NCBI GenBank assembly: GCA_003640385.1
Contig: RCAB01000001.1
Coordinates: 372,001-436,000, forward strand
From: Setaria digitata
Lineage: Eukaryota; Nematoda; Chromadorea; Rhabditida; Setariidae
Direction: 5' to 3'
Length of the DNA: 64,000 nt
Position numbers and translations under genes: made by a program. Of this stretch, positions 1 through 16,831 are shown piece by piece; position 1 is the stretch's first letter; each line of letters begins with the position of its first letter. The notes under the pieces are model-generated. The model searched no databases and had not been told where the DNA came from. It saw only the letters and a list, made by a program, of their open reading frames with translations.

Positions 1-1590
1 AGAAAGCGAAGTACGTTTGATTAAAAAAGTTTCCACGGTGTATGGTTTTCTGAAAAAATTTTAATAGATATATTCTTAAATATTTTTAAGACTATTGTTT
101 TTTTTATTTATTTGGTCTACTTATATAAAAATCGTTCCCGAAGTTTCACTTTGAAAACATTAAAAATAACTATATTTTCTAGGTTAGGATGGCTAAAACA
201 TCAGGTACAGGAAGGCGCACAAATAACCTTTATTTGATGAGTGCTTGCAGTCATTTCGACGAGGAAGACAGTAAAGACTGTGGTTCTAATGACGATGTTA
301 GTGATGGCTGGATTACTGATGATGGTAGCGAAGATTTCGATGAATCTAAAGTAACTGATCGAGTTTTTGCTTAATATTCAGTTCGTATGACTATGACAAG
401 AATCTATATGTAATAAAGGAAATAATGTAAATTTATAAGTAGTGAAGGGAATAATTTTTCTTTTCCTTTCAGGGTATTCCGATAACAGTCTGTTTATTTT
501 GCAACTATAGCTCAAACGATGTAGGGACAAATTTGATGCACATGACTGTATTTCATGGGTTCTTTCTTCCAGATGCAGAGTTTTGCACAGACGTTGGCGG
601 CATGCTGCATTATCTGGGTAAAATGTGTTTGTGATTTGTTCGTCACACTAACGTTTTTGCCTTTCTGTAAATTATTTGATAAGCAGAAAAAATGTGGTAT
701 GCTCCAGTAATGTGCAGTAAGCTAAATTAATGCATTTAAATGAATATCGCAGTTATTTTATATCATTTTACAAATCCTTCATTGTGTTCCCTATAAAATG
801 TTTCAGGTTTGAAAGTTGGTAGTGGTAATATGTGCTTAGTGTGTAATGAACGGAAAAAGTTCTTCTCACTAGATGCATGTCAAAAACATATGCGTGATAA
901 GGGTCATTGTCGTATTGCGCACAGTGCTGAGGAAATGATCGAATATGAAGACTTTTATGATTACAGGTAAGCTTCAGATTTGAATGTTTAGTGCATATTG
1001 AGTGTTATTTTCGAATATACTGAATTTTGTTAATCATTATTCATTCCAGTTCTATGTATCCAAAGGAAGACAATAGTAATCCTTACATTATTTTATCGGA
1101 TAATGGATATACACTTAGTTTGCCTTCAGGTCAGTGAAAATTTTTTTCTTCGAGAATTTTTTGAGAAATTGTAATGGTGTTTACTAATTGTTTTATTGCA
1201 ACTCTAGGAGCAAGAATTGGACATCGTTCGCTAGTGCGTTATTACAGACAGCGTTTGAAACCAGTGGAACATGAAACAAAGGACGATCGTGAAAGAAAAG
1301 ATGCTGTCAGAAAAGCAGTGATTGATCAGTACAAACAGTTGGGATGGAAGGGAACATCTGGTTACTTTTTAAAATGAAATTTATTTAGAACCTTAATTAT
1401 ATGAGAAAAATGACTATGATCGATGACTGATATGTTTTCTGATTGATGTTGCTATGTTTTTTCAGGAATAGTAGCAGTACAGCGGGCAAGGGATATAAAA
1501 TATATGAAGCAAATAAGTTCCAAGAACTGGGTTAAATTGGGCTTGAATAACAGTAAGTTGTTTAAATCGCGTGGTAGAAGTGATCAATGA
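1..1590 (+). CDS. ZNF622/Rei1-type zinc-finger protein, 3' part of gene
   Basis: This family (human ZNF622, yeast Rei1/Reh1) acts in the cytoplasm on late pre-60S ribosomal particles, recycling shuttling factors. Exons are at 183-350, 473-617, 807-966, 1050-1129, 1208-1360 and 1466-1590, and all joins keep frame. An acidic linker is followed by two C2H2 fingers (CLFCNYSS...HMTVFH and CLVCNERKKFF...HMRDKGH), the segment EDFYDYSSMYPKED, then LPSGARIGHRSLVRYYRQR and a C-terminal VKLGLNNSKLFKSRGR block. This is the family order. The N-terminal finger and the start codon lie upstream of the window, so the gene is 5' partial; bases 1-10 may be the end of the preceding exon (a GT follows at 11). The stop is TGA at 1588-1590, and an AATAAA follows near 1710. 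Family assignment is secure; the gene name in this species is inferred. Confidence 0.9.
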
Positions 1591-4302
1591 TAATGTACGT
1601 GATGTTTTTTCCGTTATAAAAAAAAAAGATGTTGAATAATTATAGTTTTCTAATATTTCAACGAAGTTTACAGTGTGGACGGAGATAAAACAACTAAGGT
1701 GATTTGACAATAAAAAATTTACTTGAAAAAATAGTTTTATTCAACACCTTTTGAAAAGCAATTTATTTTCATTCAAAAATGTGGAGTATTCCACATAATT
1801 TATTGCTCAACTCAGTGATTGTTTCTTTGCATGTGAGCAACAAATTAAAATTAAAACAGTCTTGTATTCTTTTTGTTCCAGTGCCTTTGTTATTTTTGGA
1901 CTTGAGAAAGAATTAACCTTTTTTTTTTTTTCATAGTGAACTAAATCGAAGCAGCATTTTGTAATGACCTAGTTCCGGTGTGCTGCATGTACTTTAAAAA
2001 TAAAATATTGAAGGGTGTAAGTGGTTTGTTTCATATATTGTTGCGGCGTAACAAACGGCCTTCAGTGAAAGTTGTAAGAGGGTTGTTGATTTTTGCAAAT
2101 GTAAGTGCTGTATAGATTCTGACTTACGAAGAACTTTGGGAAAGAGTGTTTTTTTTAAATTGAGGATTTGGTTGTTGCAGGAGGTCCATGGTTTAATCGG
2201 TTGTAATGCAGGTTTTATTGTCCGAGTTACAGATCTATTAAGAGGCAACCGAGTAATCGGTTGAAATATCAGTGCTAAGGAATATTCTTTCCTTGAATTG
2301 TTTTCTGAGGATTGTGTCCTCTACACTTACTGCTTTGTATATATTTGCCATTCTGAAGTCTCTTATCCACTTGTCTAATTTCTATATCGTTTGTCAGCTT
2401 TAACTTGACAGAACTAACAATAAAATTCGATGAGTGTTCAAGTTCTAACATTTCAAAATGGCAGGATATATCTGGAGAGTAATAAAAGTTGAAATTTTTG
2501 AATATCGTTTGGTGACTTGCTGTATCGCTTTGAGTGTCCTCATACTGCATTCAGTTTATTTGTATTCCTTTTTAAATCTTGCTTGAGACATCCGTATTGT
2601 TTTGTTCTTTTCACATGTTGACCCATAATTCATAGAAAAATTCTCAAGTGCTATTTTCTTGTTTAGCTTTTTTCACAAGCCTCCTCATTTTTTAATTAAT
2701 TTTTTAAACTTTCAATTGGCCTCAAAAAGTTTTTGTTGACATTTTCATATCTACTTTTATATTTTTGTTTGCTTTTCCGTTCTCCTGTTTATTAGGCGAA
2801 TTTGTGCCTCTTTGTAGTAGTAAAAAAAAATTTTTTTTAACTGAAGGAAATCTAGGTTCTATTTTTTCACTCTGCTGCATACCATACATTTAGGTATTTT
2901 TAAGTGTCAACATGGTGAGACGTAATTCGAAGCGAAATGAAGTCCAACTTTGGTGCGTACCACTCGTCATTAAATCTGGGCTTAAGATAGAACAGTGAAT
3001 CCACATTTCTTATTCGTGAAAAAAAACTTCAGTTTAAAAGTCTAAAAATGAAATATATGAATTAGAACTCTCGTGAGGGATACATTTTAAGAATGAGTGG
3101 TTGAAACGTGAAATGAATGCATGAACAAAAGTTTTTTTTTTTAACTTTAATTCAAGTGATTCTTTCTATTTTAAGTTGATATTTTCCGCTGGATTTATAT
3201 TTTCTTGACGCAGCCTGTTACAAATTTTTCGAGGGAACCAATATTTGTTTTTTCAAGTCCCGGTCTTCTTTTCTTCAGTTAGTGTGTTTCATTTGCCATT
3301 ATTAAGCTGTTTTCTTGTTAATAACTTGGGTTTTCATTCGATGGATTACAATCCTTCATTATTTTGGAGTAAATGAAAAATTTTTTTGACTTTTTCTTTA
3401 ACTGACAGAAGTTTTGTCAATATATTTAATCAGATTTTTCCGACCAGAAAATGTTCTAGCAAGGACATTACTTGTTACGTTTGAAAATGTTTACTTGGTA
3501 AAGTCATCGCCATAGCTATCCGTTAAAGTTTATTTGTCATGGTTTTCCAACGGAATTTCCTAAATTGCAATTAGTGCAACTCGATTTCCTTCGCTAAAGT
3601 TTTAAGTAATGTTTAATGTTCATATATGTTTCTGTGAATAGGATATTTTGAATTATATCTGAATCTTTTCTTATTTCTCTTGGGACTATGTTTTTTATTT
3701 GGTGGAAATTCCTGAATAAGTTAAACGATTTCCTGATTTGGATTGCGATGAAATCAGGTCTTAAATTAAATAGGTGTGTGGAGTCTTACATGTCAAACTC
3801 ATTTGGTACATGACAGCGGCGTTACAATTTACAATAAAGAATCTTTTTCTTAAATCATCTAACTAAATTGTTAAATGATTTTTCGAAATTTTTGTTGACC
3901 TTTATTAAGTGATTGGGGAACAGAATTTGAAGTTCTTTCATTTAAGTTTAGAGGAAAAATTTGAAGGCAGTTACTCCTCCACTGGTCCTGAATGAAATGT
4001 TTTAATCAATTTTTGCAAGAATCTCTTACTGTAAATTATGGTGTTCTATATTAAAGCATGTTCTAGTGCTCTATATATATTGTTTGTATAAATTTGTTTT
4101 TTAACTATGGAACACTGGCTTTAGACATATCAAAAGTGAAAGCTTTGAAGGCCTCCTTGTTAATCTTGGGTCTTTCTAACTTTTGCTGCATTAACTTTTG
4201 AAAAGAGCTCCTTCTACTTTTCAATTTTATTATTATAACAATTGTATAATTTTATTTTCAAGTTGCCTAACAGTACTCAGCTGTCATCTTCCATCAAACA
4301 AA
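1591..4302. other. Intergenic AT-rich stretch
   Basis: I see no exon, RNA gene or mobile element here. Open frames are short (under about 95 codons), have no family resemblance and lack matching splice sites. A likely poly(A) signal for the upstream gene sits near 1710. Confidence 0.5.
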
Positions 4303-4374
4303 ATGGCTGAAAAAGGAGATCGTAACCGACCTAATTATCAATTATTCGGGCATCTTCAAGAACGAGCATTAAAG
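4303..4374 (+). CDS. Candidate alternative first exon of UDP-glucose pyrophosphorylase
   Basis: A 72-base segment starts with ATG and ends at a GT donor after a whole codon. It encodes 24 polar residues beginning MAEKGDRNRPNYQLF. The phase matches the acceptor at 8224 of the UGP gene, so it could replace the eight-codon first exon at 8001. Acceptor-like sequences (TTTTCAAG, CTAACAG) lie 30-40 bases upstream and could take a spliced leader. It could instead belong to an unrelated transcript; no other exon nearby was found for it. Confidence 0.4.
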
Positions 4375-7300
4375 GTTACTCGATTACCAGCTGTTTCTTA
4401 AAAATTCAAATCAGTTACACTCTGATATTTCTGAAATTTCGATTTGCTGTTAATTTTGATTTACAGCTGTTGGCACTAGTTTGAAATTCCATCGGTTGCT
4501 ACAAATCGTCCATTCTCAAAAGTCTTATTTACGTCCAATATGTTTAATTTTCCACATCTACACCATTTTTATTTATCATTTAGGGCCCTATTGTCAAAAA
4601 TTCAAGTTTTCTGGCTATTTGCAATTTACCATTTTTAACACGATTTTTAGCACTAAGCGTGTACCGGTTGTTTTGCCGATTTATTCAAGAGTTAAGATAT
4701 AATTAGTTACTGATAGTTTATTCTGATATTCTGAGGTTTTAAATGGAATTACCGACACGTAATCTGCTTCGCCGTAGATGTTAATTTTAAGGCAGACTAA
4801 ATTGGTAAAATCTATGCTATGTAATGATAAAAATAACTGTTTGCGAGAGCAGTTCCGATCGTGTGATGTGTTTGTGGAAGCGAAATGTTTTTCACTAGCT
4901 CACATTCATTGTGAAGAGAAATTTGGTTCAACCCCTACTTTGTTATGTCGCTGTTCTTGTCTCTAAGTTCGTTTTTTCCAGGCACTGATTTCTTGATTTG
5001 CCGTGTCATTTACACCTTTGTTTTCTCTTACTGATAAGCAGTAGAAATTTTCACATTCTTTGGAAAGATGAATGTCGGTCGTCTTTGCATTGCAAACAAC
5101 TTTTGACGTTTAGCTGTGAGAGTACATTTTTTCTTGTAATGCTGAAGAATTCTTGATAGATGTTTCAGTTATGAAACTTTTGAATAATTTGCGTCCATCA
5201 GAGGTTGCAAAAGTCAGATTCATTCTAATGTAATTTATTCACGTAATCTTGAAGTTGGGCTATCTTTTCGATTTTCTCCGGACAAGGATTTTTTCTGCTT
5301 TCTTTACATTTTCAGTGTTCATGGTCGCCTGTACTAGTACTTGTGTTTCTATTCTGACAAAATACGTCAGCTTCAGTGTTCCGGTGTTCTTCATTACATT
5401 GTGAAAGATTCATCAACAGCAATAATTCAATACAAATCCTTTAATTGCGTAATACGAGCCGCAGATCTTCTCATCTGTTACGTGATGTATTGTTGATCTC
5501 ATTGGATTTTTGATCAGTTGTGATATAAGTTTTTTGTTATTGATTCTTCTGCAGTGACCGAGAAAAACAGATAGCAGTACGTAGTGAACTTGAGTGTTTA
5601 TAACAACGGGTCTTTCAGTTAATCTTGTTTCGTAGTTGTGAGTAGTAGTTAACCTTTAGGTAACCCTCGTAAACTACTGCCGCTTTTATTTCATCACCGA
5701 CTGAACCAAAAAGCAATTAGGAAATTAAGTGAAGTTTTAGGCGTGATAGATTTGAGTGACAAACACATCCTGTTCAAGGTTTTTTATTCAGATTCACTTC
5801 TGCCGATGTTTTGTTTTTGAAGAGTGGATCTTTTTTTTAACCATATTTCATTTATAGCAATTTTAAAAGTCAAAATTCATGAGCAAACTACGTTTTTGCT
5901 AAACTAATCATCAGAATCTTGAGTTTTTTATTTGCTGCTTTCTGCAGCTGTAGTGGTTAACATTTTTAGCATTTCCAGTAAAGCTGTGTTCGCTGCTGTC
6001 ATTGGACATCGTAACTTTTTATGTGTTTCAGCCACTGAATCGGTTTTGTATTAGTATAGCGTCATTTTGTATGTTCAAATACCCATTAAAATGAATCTGA
6101 TTCCTTTATTCTACTCGCCATTTCCTGATGAAAAGTTGTCGCTGTTTAAAAGCTCGGTGTAAAATTTTTATTGTAAGGAAGCAGACATCAGTCGCTGTAA
6201 TATTTTTTTTTTTTTTGATTGAGCAGAACATTTGTACTGGAAGAATGGACTTTGATTTTTAGCAGTTCGCTTTTCTGAATTGTAGCTGAAGCCGATTTTC
6301 TTCGAATATGATGCAGACAGACACTGTTGGGGTAAAAGACCTTGTTAAAAAAAATTGTGAATTTTCTCTTTGTGCGAGATGAAAAGGTGAAATTTTTGAT
6401 TCCTCAGATTGGATTTTACTTTGATTTAAAAGAGAAAGAAACTGGCTAGTCATAGTCGAACGTATAGAAGTTCTAGTAATGAATACTGAACTGCTCGAAG
6501 TAATAAGAGGCATCTTCTCCATTCGGTTTTTTTTCTGGTGAGGATTTTCTGTCTTTTTCATTGGATTTAGATATTTAAAGTAGTTCTGTCTCCAATCGAG
6601 TAGTGTCGGTGCGAAGCGTTTTTGACGTTTTGATACGAGAAATGTTTCTATTTGAAGTGGTATTTAAAATATTGCGATGAGTGATAAACATTTCACTGAA
6701 CTTTGAAATTACTTTACAAACTTGAATTTTAAATATTGATCGGGTGATGAACATATAAAAATACTTGTGTCATCTTTTTTATTAGATATAAAATTGAAAG
6801 CAGCGGTGTTGGTGGGTTTTTATAGGAATCACTAATGATGACGGCAGGTATAACAGTCAAGTAGTAAAAAGATCCTGTTGTGATTGTGATTTTTGGACAA
6901 TTTCGTCTAGCAGCTTTGTTAATTACGCAATTATTCACATACTCTCGTCGGTTCTCTTTGTTTGTGTTATCATTTAGTACTGCTGTAAGCGGGCCATCAC
7001 GAAAATATGATAGCAGCTATAAATTGAGTCAGGTAGTAAACGATCTGATTAAAGAAAACTACATTTAAAATTGTTCTTTAAATTCATCATTCTTTTCACC
7101 CTTCATGGTGCTCATCTGAAATCCATTTTCACCGTTCTGCGATTTCCTTTTTGTCAAAAAATTCTGATTCTTTCTGATCGCTTGTGTCAAAATCGGTAGA
7201 GGCATTCTGTATAATGTTGTTTCTTTTAAGCATGGTCATAAATCATAACAGACGCTTTAGGTATTAATCGTGATTATTTTCTTTTGCTACATTTGGTGAT

Positions 7301-8000
7301 AAGGAGTAAGTCCACTGAATTTAAACGAAAAACAAGCTTGACAGTGTGTTCTAGAAAGATAAGATTTTTTTTCATTATGCTTCATTTCATTTGTAGATTC
7401 TTCTGTTGTGCTAATCTTTGCGAATAGCCTGACTGCAATACTAAGGATTAATATAAGCAAAAAAGAGAAACTAGTGTATAGTTGTATTAAATGGTAAATA
7501 AAGAACTTAGACAAAATTGATAGACAGAAAAGTTTGCTAACATTGATGACATACACGCGCAATTTTGTCATCATGAAAAATAAACAGGGATATTCACCAT
7601 ATCAGGAATCAGATATAGTTATAGAAGAGAGGTGATAAGGGTGATCTGTTAGGAGAGAGGGTATACCTATATTCGATGGTCATTAGGTTAGAAAGGTAAC
7701 TGAACTGTTCGGCTCGCCGATCATGCAACAATCAGCTTCCTGTTAATAATTTCGTTAATAAGTTCTTAAAAACTTCTTATTGATTAGCTGATCCATCCAG
7801 ATCTGTTTGTTTCCTTTTCCTTCTGTAGCTTCTTGTATTTCATCTCGATGGCTTTGTTCGTTGTTCCAGTCAGGAAGATGTGTATCATTACAGTCATTCT
7901 GAGGTTGTCGCTGGATCAAAGCGGATCGATTGCAGTTTCGTATATATTGCTAAAGTGTACTTTTCTGCTTCTGTATTGCTCTTTCTGATTTTTGCACAGC
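4375..8000. other. Long non-coding stretch upstream of UGP
   Basis: No convincing exons, tRNA or repeat family was seen. If the exon at 4303 belongs to UGP this is its first intron; otherwise it is intergenic and probably holds UGP regulatory sequence. A T-run lies near 6206-6218. Confidence 0.45.
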
Positions 8001-11918
<3,918 letters not shown>

Positions 11919-13629
11919 CAGCTTTTCTATCATCAACTTTTTGAACCTTTCAGTGCATTGCGAGAATCATTTTTATTCATCCGTAGTTTTCAAAGTTTGT
12001 ACATTCTTCTCTGCTTATTTCCAACTTTCCACAGTTCTCCTTTTCTTGGATCAGAAAATTCCCAGTTTTCGTGATTGGTCATCCCTAGTATTACTTTAAG
12101 AAATGGGATATCAGTGTTCTTTTTTAATAATCAGAAGTTATTCACTATGAAATTTTCGAGAATTTTTTCCTATTTATGCGCATCTTTCGCCTAATTACTA
12201 TTTTAATGTTTTAATCTTTTTAAATTAGTTACCTTAATTTTAGCATAATTCCGTCAACTATTGTGCAGGAAGGAAATTTTTTTTATAATTATTTATCTTT
12301 TACAAAATAATGGGTAAAAAGCAATTAGATAATAAAAAGCACCAGGAAAAAGGCAAATACTAGATTTTTATATTATAAAAATTTAAATTATCCTTAGTCT
12401 TTAATCTGTTAATCTGCATAAATTTGAGTTGTCTTTGCTATCATTTTGTCATCTGTTACTTGAGATATTTTAAATTTAACCAGTTTACAGGAGATAATGA
12501 CTTTACTAATATTTTTTCCCTAACAGACTCCTCAAAAAAAAAAAAAAATGCATTCTCTCAAACCTGCAAACCTAATAGTTTTATGATTGTTGCTCATTTT
12601 CTTTCAAGGTTTGTAAATCGATTAACTGCTGATTGAATTCTCAGGGTAAATAATTTACCTGACGGTATTTCTGCATTAACTGAGCTGTAAATTATTATTG
12701 TAAATCTATTTTTTTCGATAACAACAACTTTGTAGCATATTTTAGGCTTATTTTTATTTGCTAATAGATATTATATGTGGTTGTGCTGTCAGAAATATGG
12801 AAGGTAAAGGAAGTGAATCTAAATCTACTTTTTTGTAATTTTGCAAGTCTCTCGTTCTGTTTTTTTTTAGTAGTAGTAGTAGTAGCCTGATAAACTTTAA
12901 GTGTAGGAGAAATACAGTGTCCACACAAGTGCGCTAAATTCTTCCCTTATTATGGATTCAGTTATTTTCATATTTCATTTTAATTCTAATATATTTGGAA
13001 ATTTAACTGGCGCTTTTATTTTAGCTATGACGGAGCATCTTGTTGAATAAAATGCTGCTGCTGCTATCGAGATTTGAGTGATTTAAGTTCGATAGAGTCT
13101 CTACAGATAGTTTTGTCTCAAATGCTCCTTTGATTCTTTCCACACAGTGTGTGAATGAATTGTGCTTTTTTTTAAATTAAAAAATTTTCTTTCAGTAATA
13201 AAGGAATAGAATTCATGTTTGATCCGTTTCTGGAAAAATTTATTTTCTGTACATAGCATATATGGCTTCATAGGATGCTCCTGTTTCCCAAAGCTTTGTG
13301 CGTATATCTGTCTTACAGCATCTGTAGTATAACTTGCTGAAATTAATTTGTAGTCAGTTACTATCGGGGCAGTTACCAGTTGTTTCAAGTGTTTATCAGC
13401 ATCATAGTCACACTTCATATTATGAATACCTCGACACACATGGATGTCTTGTAAGATTCATTTAAATGATGACCCAGAAATTACTCCACTGATTTAGCCT
13501 ATATCTAGAAGTATTGAAATTCATTGCCTTTATCAAGCGCATCATATAAAATAACATACTGTCGTCACGAAATGACGTGAACTGGTGGAGAACGGTTAAC
13601 TTGTCTAGTGCTGTTACAGAACAGTAATA
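11919..13629. other. Intergenic region between convergent genes
   Basis: This holds the 3' flanks of UGP (plus strand) and of the small minus-strand gene at 13630. A short (TAG)n run lies at about 12870-12885 and a CTG-type run near 13050. A 112-codon open frame on the minus strand (13101-13439) has no recognisable motif and is of a length expected once or twice by chance in this much AT-rich DNA. Confidence 0.5.
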
Positions 13630-14275
13630 CTAAATAACAAGAAGAGCAAGTATTAAAATGGCAAATAGTCCTAACCCAACCACTATCACTACTGTCCACA
13701 GAAGTTGAGCTATTCCGGCGCACCAGAAATGGGTTTTACTTGGCTTAAACATCTTCTTGTTTTGACATTTCTGCTGTCGAACCGTCATCTGAAATAATGT
13801 CGGATTTCTGCGCGCCAATTGACCAGTGCTTCCTATCACATAATTAGTAGGCTACTTTTATATGGCATAGCAGCATGAAGAAAGTAGTCAGGATGATGAC
13901 ATATTATATTATCTTGCCTGAACCATCAGCTAGTTTGGACCACTACTAGTAAACGCAGTTTACCTCTTACATTATCCTTTCATTTCCGATAATCCTGAGC
14001 AACTAACAAAAACGTGGTTAATGCTATTCTTGATCAGTGGAACTGACAACAGGTGAAATGGTTATCATTTGACTCACCACTGCATTTGAACTGCAAGACA
14101 GGTATGGTGGGAACGGAGGGTACTGTTGTGGAAGTAGGCTATTGTAGTACGGTATGAAGGGCTGAGGAATAGCGCATAGTTGTGGTACTGTAGCGAAAGA
14201 AGCGGTTGTTTGTGGATTGAATAAAACGAGATCTTTGCTCTGTTCCAGGGTATTGTTTGTGCTGCTGGAAGCCAT
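13630..14275 (-). CDS. Small, probably tail-anchored membrane protein, unrecognised
   Basis: Two exons, 14275-14078 and 13788-13630, join across a 289-base intron with a strong GTGAGTC donor and a TTATTTCAG acceptor, giving 118 residues. The N-terminal half is rich in Ser, Thr, Gln and Pro, with the aromatic-proline stretch YPPFPPY near residues 51-57. A short basic, cysteine-containing segment (QQKCQNKKMFKPSKTHFWC) follows. The last 30 or so residues form one strongly hydrophobic helix (WTVVIVVGLGLFAILILALLVI) running to the C-terminus. This suggests a tail-anchored or single-pass protein with a cytoplasmic proline-rich region. The second exon itself begins with ATG, so a shorter product from that acceptor is possible. 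I do not recognise the family. Confidence 0.6.
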
Positions 14276-16831
14276 ATACCTGGTAATTAATTAGATAGTT
14301 TTTATGAAGATGCGGACGCTTTAATTGATGAAAGTTTCTCCGAGACGCGAGAATGGACAGTGAGATACACGGAGGAAGTTGTTTACAAAAGTTTTGAACA
14401 GTATATAATCAGGTCGTACAAAGTCAATATAGCTTTTTCTAGCAGTTACTGTTGAATCTGACTTATGCTAGGTAATCAGGTAAATCTCTGTGTAAAACAA
14501 TGTAGTCATTGTATTCCTGGGAGGAGCAGCCATTCATACATAGATGATTGGATGGGAGATGCCTGTGGAACTGGTTACCTGACAAGCGTGAAAACGGAAC
14601 CGTTCATTTACGCACTTACCTGTTAAGAATATTGAAATAAATGGAGTTTGTTTACAGTCCCTGCGAACAAGTTCCAGACCTTTTCACTTACCAATATTGG
14701 ACGTTATAATTGCCTTGAACTAATTTTGTTAAACGAATTACAAAGATAATTCATCCATGAACCGTTAGCGATGCTAAAATTCCGAAGTCACAAGGAATTT
14801 GACTTGTAAGTGCGTGATGGGTGGTATGATTTCTGGCTAGTTCTCGCACGGTCAAATGTAGGACAGGAATGAGAATTTGAAATTTCAATCCAGTTTGGTA
14901 AGGAAGATTAAACTGCTGTAAAATTAGTTTTATTCAAAGGAACTCGCCAAGTGGTGTAAACATTTTTTCTTTTTTATAAAGATGGCCCAAAGTTCAATTA
15001 AATTATTTGGTTTTTGAAATAGAAATTTTTGGGAAACTTACTTTTTGAATTAAATTTTGAGAATTTCCAGTAGTCACAAAGAATTTGTAGAAGTTTATGA
15101 ATAGCTGTCATATAAAATACATATCCAAGGCTATTTTACAGATCTTTTTTCTTTTTTTTTTTTTTTTAAATTTCATTCATTTCTATCCAAGAATTTTCCC
15201 ACTTCTTATTGTACCATTTTTTTTTTTTTTTTAATCTTGTTTTGTTTCAAAATGTAATAGTATTATTTTTGTATGCCAGAGGGAAATTTTCGAATTTAGT
15301 ACTGAGAGGTAGTAATAACATTTAAATTTGCTTTTACACATAAATTTTCAAAATGGTAATTGTAAAAAGTTGTAATTGAATGGTTCCGAGAAAGATCTTT
15401 CTTGAAAATGCAAAATTCAGCTTTGAAAAAAATTGCTTAAAATGAGAGATTTTGCAAAATATAAGTAACAGTCTGATCACGAATCGATTCTGCTATTGCT
15501 AATTGTGGTAATAACTGCTAACAACAAAATGGAAACTTTATAAATTGGTTCAGGAGAGATCCATCATTCGCTTTTAATACCAAATAACATTATCATAAGC
15601 ATACCTGCGATGATGAAATAGTGCATGTTAGGAAATTAAGGGAATCAATTTATTCTTTTAATTGAAAAAAAAAAAAAAAAAAATAGCGACTAAAAACTAC
15701 TATACGTAAAATGTTAAGGGTGAGTGGTATCGCAAAGGTGGGCTATCACACCATCGTCATCGATTAACAAAAAGTTCATTCAGCAATCACAAATCAGGAT
15801 CATCTTATACTGTCATCTATCATCTGCCGTCTTTTCATCTCTCTCCTATCATCTTTGTATTTCTATCTTTTTCTGTTTTTTTGACAACAGTAAACCACTG
15901 GCCTGCCAATTTTCCGGTACTACAGAAAGAAGTAACAGCGACCACAAAACTTTTCATCCTTATAAACACACCTTCCGTATCCCTCTTTCCTTTCACCTCA
16001 TCAAATTCATAATAATGCCATCTCATTAAAATAAGTCCTGGAAGAACGATATTTTCATCACTTTTAGTGAATTATGTTTAACTGCTAAAATTACCAAAAT
16101 CAGGAATAAAAAGAAAATTGTACAAAAGCGAAAATGTCTTGATCACCTGTCCATTGAGCTATTTCAGTAGTAAATATAGAACTAGCGTACAATCAGAGTC
16201 ATCATTACCGAAACAAATATACCAATTTCCAAAAAGGATTATTTCTCAGTAACTATTTATGTTACAAAAATTCGCTAAATCCTGCAACTACTTGTTATTT
16301 CTTCTGCACAAACAATACCACTAATAATTCCCAGTGGTCTTTTACCTTGAAATTATAAGGCTAAGTTCCCTTGATCGTTACACTTCCAGAAGGATTGCTT
16401 CCAATCAAAATATCAGTGATTACATACACATCCTGACCACCATGAGAATTATTGAAAAAACAACGTTGCAACGCTCACAATACAATAAATAAACGGCACT
16501 CGTCTTAGAACTAACGCCCCACTTCAGATTAGCTGACGGTAGCAAAGTTTATACAATGTATTGTTTGACGTGCCGGCTTTCTCCTAACAATTTGGATTTT
16601 ATATCCGATTTTCTATCGGCGTAGCAATATTTATATTGCTCATATTTATTTCAAAATTAAAATAAGCGTACCAGAGGAAAGCAAACAACACCTATCTGGG
16701 AAATTTATTTCAAAAAAAAAATTTTGAAAAGATAACAAATGAATAAATAGCATTAGCAACCCAAACCAAAGCATGCATTAAAAAATTATAGCGTGCTGGA
16801 ATGACAATATCAAAAACAATTCAAATTCAAC
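14276..16831. other. Intergenic region
   Basis: No supported gene. Poly-T tracts lie near 15150-15168 and 15219-15232, and a poly-A run near 15664-15683. It holds the upstream region of the 14275 gene and the 3' flank of seryl-tRNA synthetase, both on the minus strand. Confidence 0.5.

Noticed and set aside
13101..13439. 112-codon minus-strand open frame
   Set aside because: No motif, no splice context and ordinary AT-rich composition. One or two frames of this length are expected by chance in 64 kb.
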